From: Mycobacterium genavense ATCC 51234
GTDB lineage: Bacteria; Actinomycetota; Actinomycetes; Mycobacteriales; Mycobacteriaceae
DNA length: 64,000 nt
Assembly (NCBI RefSeq): GCF_000526915.1
Contig: NZ_JAGZ01000010.1
Coordinates: 108,201-172,200, forward strand
Direction of reading: 5' to 3'
The translations under genes and the position numbers were made by a program. Shown here one piece after another: positions 58,111 to 64,000 of this stretch. Within the stretch, counting starts at the first letter, position 1. Each line of letters starts with the position of its first letter. Under the pieces are notes generated by a model. That model ran no database searches. It worked only from the letters and a program-made list of their open reading frames with translations, and was not told where the DNA came from.

Positions 58111-59310
58111 ATGAACGTGGCGACGACAACTGCTGGCCTCACCGATCTGAAGTTTTGCCTGGTCCGAGAATCGTTCGCCGACGCGGTGTCCTGGGTGGCG
58201 AAGAACCTCCCGAGCCGCCCTGCGGTCCCGGTGCTGTCCGGCGTGCTGTTGACCGGCTCCGATCAGGGCCTGACGATCTCCGGATTCGACTACGAAGTTT
58301 CCGCCGAGGCGCAGATCGCGGCTGAAATCGCTTCTCCGGGAAGCGTTTTGGTGTCAGGACGGCTGTTATCAGATATCACCCGGGCATTGCCGGACAAGCC
58401 GATCGACTTTTACGTCGACGGCAACCGGGTCGCATTGACTTGCGGCAGTGCCAAGTTTTCGTTGCCGACGATGGCGGTCGAGGATTACCCCACGCTGCCG
58501 ACGCTGCCCGAAGAGACCGGGACGCTGCCATCGGATTTGTTCGCCGAGGCGATCGGCCAGGTCGCGATTGCGGCGGGTCGGGATGACACATTGCCGATGT
58601 TGACCGGCATCAGGGTCGAGATCTCGGGTGAGACGGTTGTTTTGGCCGCCACCGACAGGTTCCGGCTGGCAGTTCGCGAGCTCGCCTGGTCGGCGTTGTC
58701 GCCCGACATCGAGGCGGCGGTATTGGTACCGGCCAAGACGTTGGCCGAAGCCGCCAAGACCGGCACGGATGGTTCCGAGGTCCGGTTGTCGTTGGGCGCT
58801 GGCAGCGGAGTCGGAAAAGACGGGCTGCTCGGGATCAGCGGCAACGGCAAGCGCAGCACGACGCGACTGTTGGACGCGGAGTTCCCGAAGTTTCGTCAGT
58901 TGTTACCGGCCGAGCACACGGCCGTCGCGACCATCAACGTGGCCGAGTTGACCGAGGCCATCAAGCTGGTTGCGTTGGTGGCCGACCGGGGCGCGCAGGT
59001 GCGCATGGAATTCACCGACGGTCTGTTGCGGCTGTCGGCCGGCGCCGACGATGTCGGCCGTGCCGAAGAAGAACTCGCCGTCGACTTCTCCGGCGAACCG
59101 CTGACAATCGCGTTCAACCCGACCTATCTCACCGACGGTCTCGCCTCGGTGAAGGCCGACCGAGTGTCGTTCGGCTTCACCACCCCGGGCAAGCCGGCGT
59201 TGCTGCGCCCCGCCTTCGACGACGACAGCCACCCGACGGGAAGCGGTCCGTTTTCCGCGTTGCCTACGGATTACGTTTACTTGTTGATGCCAGTTCGGTT
59301 GCCCGGATAG
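58111..59310 (+). CDS. dnaN: DNA polymerase III beta sliding clamp DnaN
   Basis: A 399-residue clamp made of three similar domains (about 10-130, 138-260, 265-395), ending YLLMPVRLPG, the usual clamp C-terminus. It encircles DNA and tethers polymerases. ATG 58111 is followed by MNVATTTAGLTDLKF, near the family start. recF begins immediately after its stop. Confidence 0.97.
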   Translation: MNVATTTAGLTDLKFCLVRESFADAVSWVAKNLPSRPAVPVLSGVLLTGSDQGLTISGFDYEVSAEAQIAAEIASPGSVLVSGRLLSDITRALPDKPIDFYVDGNRVALTCGSAKFSLPTMAVEDYPTLPTLPEETGTLPSDLFAEAIGQVAIAAGRDDTLPMLTGIRVEISGETVVLAATDRFRLAVRELAWSALSPDIEAAVLVPAKTLAEAAKTGTDGSEVRLSLGAGSGVGKDGLLGISGNGKRSTTRLLDAEFPKFRQLLPAEHTAVATINVAELTEAIKLVALVADRGAQVRMEFTDGLLRLSAGADDVGRAEEELAVDFSGEPLTIAFNPTYLTDGLASVKADRVSFGFTTPGKPALLRPAFDDDSHPTGSGPFSALPTDYVYLLMPVRLPG

Positions 59311-60474
59311 GTGTACATCCGGCATTTGGGGCTGCGTGATTTTCGGTCCTGGGCACAAGTTGACGTCGAGCTCGAGCCGGGCCGAACGGTGTTCGTCGGC
59401 CCCAATGGTTTCGGGAAGACTAATTTGGTTGAGGCACTGTGGTATTCGACCACATTGGGGTCACACCGGGTGGGAACCGACGCGCCGCTGATCCGGGCGG
59501 GCACCGATCGAGCGGTGGTTTCGACGATCGTGGTCAACGAAGGCCGGGAATGCGCGATCGATGTGGAGATTGCGGCGAGACGGGCGAACAAGGCCCGGTT
59601 GAATCGCTCGCCGGTGCGCAGCACCCGTGAAGTGGTCGGGGTGTTCCGCGCGGTGCTCTTTGCTCCGGAGGACTTAGCGCTGGTGCGCGGCGATCCGGCG
59701 GATCGGCGGCGTTACCTCGACGACCTGGCGACCGTGCGCCGGCCCACGGTGGCCGCGCTGCGCGCCGACTACGACAAGGTACTGCGGCAACGGACCGCGC
59801 TGTTGAAATCGTTGGCCGGGGTACGGCACTGCGGCGACCAAGGCGCGATGGACACCCTCGACGTGTGGGACAGCCGGTTGGCCGAGCACGGTGCCGAATT
59901 GATGGCTGCCCGTATCGATTTGGTGAACCAGCTGGCACCGGAGGTAGAGAAGGCCTACCAGTTGTTAGCGCCGGGGTCACGGCCGGCGTCGATTAACTAC
60001 AAGACGAGCGTCGACGGGTTGGATGCCCAGGGGACAGACGCCGCGGGCACCGACGGCGACTTCTTGGAAGCCGCGTTGTTGGCCGCGTTGGCGGCGCGGC
60101 GCAGGGCCGAATTGGAACGCGGCGTGTGTCTGGTCGGCCCGCACCGCGACGATCTGGAGCTGCGTCTGGGGGATCAACCAGCGAAAGGCTTTGCCAGCCA
60201 CGGTGAATCGTGGTCTTTCGCGATCGCGCTGCGGCTGGCCGCATACGAGTTGCTTCGCGCGGACGGCACCGAGCCGGTGTTGTTGCTCGACGACGTGTTC
60301 GCCGAACTGGACGCGGCGCGCCGCCGCGCCCTGGCGGCGGTGGCCGAATCGGCCGAACAAGTCTTGATAACCGCGGCGGTACTGGAAGATGTCCCGGCCG
60401 GCTGGGACGCTAGGCGGGTGCACATCGACTTGCAAGACGATGACACCGGCCGGGTTTCGGTGATGCGACTATGA
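59311..60474 (+). CDS. recF: Recombination mediator RecF
   Basis: A 387-residue SMC-like ATPase with Walker A GPNGFGKTN near residue 30, Walker B PVLLLDDVFAELD and a long helical insertion between them. It loads RecA at single-strand gaps. The GTG at 59311 directly abuts the dnaN stop, so it is coupled. It overlaps dciA by ATGA. Confidence 0.97.
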   Translation: MYIRHLGLRDFRSWAQVDVELEPGRTVFVGPNGFGKTNLVEALWYSTTLGSHRVGTDAPLIRAGTDRAVVSTIVVNEGRECAIDVEIAARRANKARLNRSPVRSTREVVGVFRAVLFAPEDLALVRGDPADRRRYLDDLATVRRPTVAALRADYDKVLRQRTALLKSLAGVRHCGDQGAMDTLDVWDSRLAEHGAELMAARIDLVNQLAPEVEKAYQLLAPGSRPASINYKTSVDGLDAQGTDAAGTDGDFLEAALLAALAARRRAELERGVCLVGPHRDDLELRLGDQPAKGFASHGESWSFAIALRLAAYELLRADGTEPVLLLDDVFAELDAARRRALAAVAESAEQVLITAAVLEDVPAGWDARRVHIDLQDDDTGRVSVMRL

Positions 60475-61043
60475 CCGGCCGCGGCGACGACCACGACGAA
60501 CAAGGCCCACCGCCCTTCGAACCGCCGAGTGGACTCAGCGGCATCGACTTGGTGCGACGCACCCTCGAAGAGGCCCGGGCGGCGGCGCGGGCGCAGGGCA
60601 AGGATGCCGGGCGCGGCCGCAGCAGCAATCCGGTTCCGCGCCGCGTCACTGGGCAGCGGCGCAGCTGGTCGGGTCCGGGCCCCGACGCTCGCGATCCACA
60701 ACTGATGGGCAGGGTGGCCCGTGATCTCGCGAAAAAGCGCGGGTGGTCGGGCCGTGTCGCCGAGGGCACGGTGCTCGGGCACTGGGCGTCGGTGGTGGGG
60801 CATCAGATCGCCGATCACGCGACGCCGACCGCGCTGAACGAGGGGGTGCTCAGCGTGGCCGCCGAATCCACCGCCTGGGCAACCCAATTGCGGATGATCC
60901 AGGCGCAGTTGCTGGCCAAGATTGCCGCGGCGGTGGGCAACGGTGTGGTGACGTCGTTGAAAATCACCGGTCCTGCCGCCCCGTCCTGGCGCAAGGGGCC
61001 CCGACACATCTCCGGTCGAGGGCCGCGCGACACCTATGGCTGA
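60471..61043 (+). CDS. dciA: DciA-like replicative helicase operator (DUF721, Rv0004-like)
   Basis: A 190-residue protein. A disordered N-terminus with FEPPSGLSGIDLVRRTLEEA precedes the DUF721/KH-like domain (about 75-150; GHWASVVGHQIADHATP and LNEGVLSVAAESTAWATQL). DciA interacts with DnaB helicase in bacteria without DnaC/DnaI. ATG 60471 overlaps the recF stop. Confidence 0.93.
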   Translation: MTGRGDDHDEQGPPPFEPPSGLSGIDLVRRTLEEARAAARAQGKDAGRGRSSNPVPRRVTGQRRSWSGPGPDARDPQLMGRVARDLAKKRGWSGRVAEGTVLGHWASVVGHQIADHATPTALNEGVLSVAAESTAWATQLRMIQAQLLAKIAAAVGNGVVTSLKITGPAAPSWRKGPRHISGRGPRDTYG

Positions 61044-61117
61044 AGGCGGGGGTAAAGTCAACGCGCCCAGCCGTCAAACGCGCCAGCCGCGTCCAGCATC
61101 CCAGCGCAGCGGCCGGC

Positions 61118-61597
61118 GTGGTCGCCAAATTCGGCGTCGCCGCGACGCTAACGACGGGCGCCGCGGTGGGCAGCGCGATGGCGTACATCGCCTACCACAC
61201 CCCCACCTCAACGCTCGACGGCGTTTGGCGCGCAACGTCATTCAGCGTCGACGGGCGCCGAGCGATGCTGAACCAGGACAACCCGCAACCGTGGATCAAT
61301 GTGGCGATCACCGATCGCGACAAGGCACCATTGCACCTGGTCAGGTTTGTCAGCCAGGTGCCGGCGGGTTACACCACCGCATGGTTGTTGAAGGTCGACG
61401 GGGATCGGCTCGAGTTACGGAAGCCCGAGTCGGATTCAGAGCAGGTTGTGCTACGCGCAGGCCAGCCAGACAAAGACTATTTGGTGCTCTGGGGCAAGTT
61501 CCACGGCAGGCAGACCCGAGGCACATTCGAGCGCCGGTTCATGGAACGCAGCAAGTCGGGTTTCCGGCTCATCAGCCCGCCAATACCGTTGGATTAG
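61118..61597 (+). CDS. Membrane-anchored protein of unknown function between dciA and gyrB
   Basis: A protein of about 159 residues if GTG 61118 is the start. An N-terminal hydrophobic helix (FGVAATLTTGAAVGSAMAYIAY) precedes a beta-rich extracytoplasmic domain (VWRATSFSVDGRRAML to FRLISPPIPLD). The open frame extends upstream through basic codons, so a longer N-terminus is possible; no start has a strong binding site. I do not recognise it, and as I recall M. tuberculosis has no gene here. It may be co-transcribed with recF-dciA. Confidence 0.6.
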   Translation: MVAKFGVAATLTTGAAVGSAMAYIAYHTPTSTLDGVWRATSFSVDGRRAMLNQDNPQPWINVAITDRDKAPLHLVRFVSQVPAGYTTAWLLKVDGDRLELRKPESDSEQVVLRAGQPDKDYLVLWGKFHGRQTRGTFERRFMERSKSGFRLISPPIPLD

Positions 61598-61963
61598 GTG
61601 AGCTAGTCGACGGCGCGGGTAGACCAAGCCACTCTGTTAGCGCGCCGCGCCCGGGCGGTCGGCCCCGTCTCGCATCGCGCGACACCCACAGATGACAGAA
61701 TCGAGTGGTTGCCCGTCGCCGGTGCCCGGCCGCCCGTAAGCCGTAAACGTTTGCCCGCTCAGATCCGCGAGAACGAAACGGACCCCCGCGACGCACGTCC
61801 GGACGCGGCGTCAATAGAGAAATTCAGCGCACGGCGCGTCCAGATAGGTAGAAACGCGCCCAGAAAATCGGTCCCGGCCCCCGATCACGGTAGAGTGGGT
61901 AAATGCGACTGCTGCGGTGATGAGGAACCGCCCGCATGAAACCCCGAGGAGAGCATTCCGACC
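61598..61963. promoter_or_regulatory. gyrB upstream region
   Basis: These 366 bp hold no convincing gene. GAGGAGA (61946-61952) serves the GTG start of gyrB. A promoter is expected here; mycobacterial gyrB promoters respond to supercoiling. TAGAGTGGGTAAAT near 61891 contains a possible -10 like element. Nothing else is seen. Confidence 0.5.
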
Positions 61964-63997
61964 GTGGCTGCCCAGAAGAAGAAGGCGCAAGACGAATACG
62001 GCGCGTCAGCGATCACCGTGCTCGAAGGCCTGGAGGCCGTCCGTAAGCGACCCGGCATGTACATCGGCTCCACCGGCGAACGAGGTTTGCACCACCTGAT
62101 CTGGGAGGTGGTGGACAACTCCGTCGACGAGGCGATGGCCGGCTACGCCAACCAGGTCGACGTGCGCATCCTCGACGACGGCAGCGTCGAAGTCGCCGAC
62201 AACGGCCGTGGCATTCCGGTGGCCATGCACGCCACCGGCGCACCGACTGTGGACGTGGTGATGACCCAACTGCATGCCGGCGGCAAGTTCGGCGGCGAAA
62301 ACAGTGGTTACAACGTCAGTGGTGGTTTGCACGGCGTCGGTGTGTCGGTGGTCAATGCGCTGTCGACGCGCCTCGAGGTGGACATCTTCCGCGACGGGCA
62401 CGAGTGGTCGCAGTACTACGAGCGCGCCGTGCCCGGCACCCTCAAGCAGGGTGAGGCCACAAAGAAGACCGGAACCACGGTGCGGTTCTGGGCCGACCCC
62501 GATATCTTCGAAACCACCGACTACGACTTCGAGACGGTGGCTCGTCGACTGCAGGAAATGGCGTTCCTCAACAAGGGATTGACCATCACCCTCACCGACG
62601 AGCGAGTGTCCCGCGAAGAGGTGGTCGACGACGTCGTCAGCGACACCGCCGAAGCTCCCAAGACCGCCGAGGAAAAGGCGGCCGAATCCACCGCCCCGCA
62701 CAAGGTCAAGCAGCGCACGTTTCACTATCCCGGCGGTCTGGTCGATTTCGTCAAGCACATCAACCGCACCAAGAACCCAATTCAGCAGAGCATCATCGAC
62801 TTCGAAGGCAAGGGCACCGGCCACGAGGTCGAGATCGCGATGCAGTGGAACGGCGGCTACTCGGAGTCGGTGCACACCTTCGCCAACACGATCAACACCC
62901 ACGAGGGCGGAACCCACGAAGAGGGTTTCCGCAGCGCGCTGACGTCGGTGGTGAACAAGTACGCCAAGGACAAGAAGCTGCTCAAGGAGAAAGACGCCAA
63001 CCTCACCGGCGACGACATCCGCGAAGGCCTGGCCGCGGTGATTTCGGTCAAGGTCAGCGAACCGCAGTTCGAGGGCCAGACCAAGACCAAGCTGGGTAAC
63101 ACCGAAGTCAAGTCGTTCGTGCAGAAGGTCTGCAACGAGCAGCTCACCCACTGGTTCGAGGCCAACCCGTCCGAGGCGAAAACCATTGTGAACAAGGCGG
63201 TATCGTCGGCGCAGGCGCGCATCGCCGCGCGCAAGGCGCGGGAGTTGGTGCGCCGCAAGAGCGCCACCGACCTCGGCGGTCTGCCGGGCAAGCTTGCCGA
63301 TTGCCGCTCCACCGACCCGCGTAAATCCGAACTGTATGTGGTGGAGGGTGATTCGGCCGGCGGCTCGGCCAAGAGCGGTCGCGACTCGATGTTCCAGGCG
63401 ATCCTGCCGCTGCGCGGCAAGATCATCAACGTGGAAAAGGCGCGCATCGACCGCGTACTGAAAAACACCGAGGTCCAAGCGATCATCACTGCGCTGGGCA
63501 CCGGCATCCACGACGAATTCGACATCGCCAAGCTGCGCTACCACAAGATCGTGCTGATGGCCGACGCCGACGTCGACGGCCAACACATCTCGACGCTGTT
63601 GTTGACGCTGCTGTTCCGGTTCATGCGGCCGCTGATCGAACACGGCCACGTATTCCTGGCGCAGCCGCCGCTGTACAAGCTGAAATGGCAGCGCAGCGAC
63701 CCCGAATTCGCCTACTCCGACCGCGAGCGCGACGGCCTGCTCGAAGCGGGGACCAAAGCCGGCAAGAAGATCAATAAGGACGACGGCATCCAGCGCTACA
63801 AGGGTCTCGGCGAAATGGACGCCAAAGAGCTATGGGAAACCACCATGGACCCGACCGTGCGGGTGCTGCGCCAAGTCACCCTCGACGACGCCGCCGCAGC
63901 CGACGAACTGTTCTCCATCCTGATGGGCGAGGACGTCGACGCACGCCGCAGCTTCATCACCCGCAACGCCAAAGACGTTCGCTTCCTGGACATCTGA
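61964..63997 (+). CDS. gyrB: DNA gyrase subunit B
   Basis: A 677-residue type IIA topoisomerase ATPase subunit. The GHKL ATPase domain (VVDNSVDEAMAGYANQV, DNGRGIPV, GGLHGVGVSVVNAL), transducer, Toprim domain (EGDSAGGSA, DADVDGQHI) and C-terminal tail are complete, ending at TGA 63995-63997. GTG 61964 matches the short start (VAAQKKKAQDEYGASAI). gyrA would follow just outside the window. Confidence 0.97.
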   Translation: MAAQKKKAQDEYGASAITVLEGLEAVRKRPGMYIGSTGERGLHHLIWEVVDNSVDEAMAGYANQVDVRILDDGSVEVADNGRGIPVAMHATGAPTVDVVMTQLHAGGKFGGENSGYNVSGGLHGVGVSVVNALSTRLEVDIFRDGHEWSQYYERAVPGTLKQGEATKKTGTTVRFWADPDIFETTDYDFETVARRLQEMAFLNKGLTITLTDERVSREEVVDDVVSDTAEAPKTAEEKAAESTAPHKVKQRTFHYPGGLVDFVKHINRTKNPIQQSIIDFEGKGTGHEVEIAMQWNGGYSESVHTFANTINTHEGGTHEEGFRSALTSVVNKYAKDKKLLKEKDANLTGDDIREGLAAVISVKVSEPQFEGQTKTKLGNTEVKSFVQKVCNEQLTHWFEANPSEAKTIVNKAVSSAQARIAARKARELVRRKSATDLGGLPGKLADCRSTDPRKSELYVVEGDSAGGSAKSGRDSMFQAILPLRGKIINVEKARIDRVLKNTEVQAIITALGTGIHDEFDIAKLRYHKIVLMADADVDGQHISTLLLTLLFRFMRPLIEHGHVFLAQPPLYKLKWQRSDPEFAYSDRERDGLLEAGTKAGKKINKDDGIQRYKGLGEMDAKELWETTMDPTVRVLRQVTLDDAAAADELFSILMGEDVDARRSFITRNAKDVRFLDI

Positions 63998-64000
63998 GCA

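Noticed and set aside
62006..63649. 547-codon open frame antisense to gyrB
   Set aside because: It is a shadow of gyrB codon bias, has no binding site and contains no recognisable domain.

Overview
The window is high-GC actinobacterial DNA from the genus Mycobacterium, covering the replication-origin region of the chromosome. The order sodA - espR - ethA/ethR - gltBD - whiB6 - ESX region - pcnA - mutT4 - murJ - sigM - trxBC - cwlM - parBA - rsmG - jag - yidC - rnpA - rpmH - dnaA - dnaN - recF - gyrB matches, gene for gene, what I recall of the M. tuberculosis chromosome from about Rv3846 round to Rv0005. Remnants of ESX-2, a system known mainly from slow growers, point to a slow-growing non-tuberculous species. 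I cannot name the species. M. tuberculosis locus names below are from memory and serve as orientation.

Layout. 1-6.7 kb: a small membrane peptide, sodA (Gln at position 145, the Mn-type state), a frameshifted Rv3847-like gene, a strong candidate manganese (yybP-ykoY) riboswitch in front of a GDT1/UPF0016 Mn transporter, espR, a coiled-coil protein, a YcnI-CopC copper pair, an H-NS-like anchored protein and rraA. 6.7-12.5 kb: ethA/ethR, a dinX killed by two stop codons, a PHP-domain protein, a frameshifted membrane protein and an LLM oxidoreductase. 12.9-19 kb: glutamate synthase gltD and gltB. 19.6-24.3 kb: a MinD-like ATPase, a SigI-like sigma factor with no usable start codon, a tiny NmrA-family remnant, a Ddn-like enzyme, whiB6 and an FHA protein, i.e. 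the left border of the ESX-1 locus.

24.5-36.4 kb is a graveyard. ESX-1 has been removed between an unidentified gene fragment and the middle of eccE1; what remains (eccE1, mycP1) is frameshifted. The ESX-2 genes that follow (eccA2, eccE2, mycP2, eccD2, espG2, esxD) each carry frameshifts and some carry stop codons. eccB2, eccC2, PE/PPE and everything up to an Rv3906c-like remnant next to pcnA is missing. Only esxC and the MinD-like Rv3888c homologue read through intact. 36.4-49.7 kb: pcnA, mutT4, Rv3909, murJ, a doubly frameshifted sigM with its anti-sigma gene intact, trxB, trxC, cwlM and a GNAT-like gene. 50-64 kb: parB, parA, rsmG, jag, yidC, yidD, rnpA, rpmH, then the origin with dnaA, dnaN, recF, dciA, an extra membrane protein and gyrB. 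Two perfect parS sites lie in parA and at the start of rsmG.

The main story is genome decay focused on type VII secretion. About fifteen broken genes occur in 64 kb, while long essential genes (gltB, murJ, dnaA, gyrB) are uninterrupted, so poor sequence quality is an unlikely explanation. Five short, perfect tandem duplications (8-23 bp) lie in or beside non-essential sequence and suggest recent slippage-type mutation. The ESX-1-linked regulators espR and whiB6 are retained although their classical target is gone.
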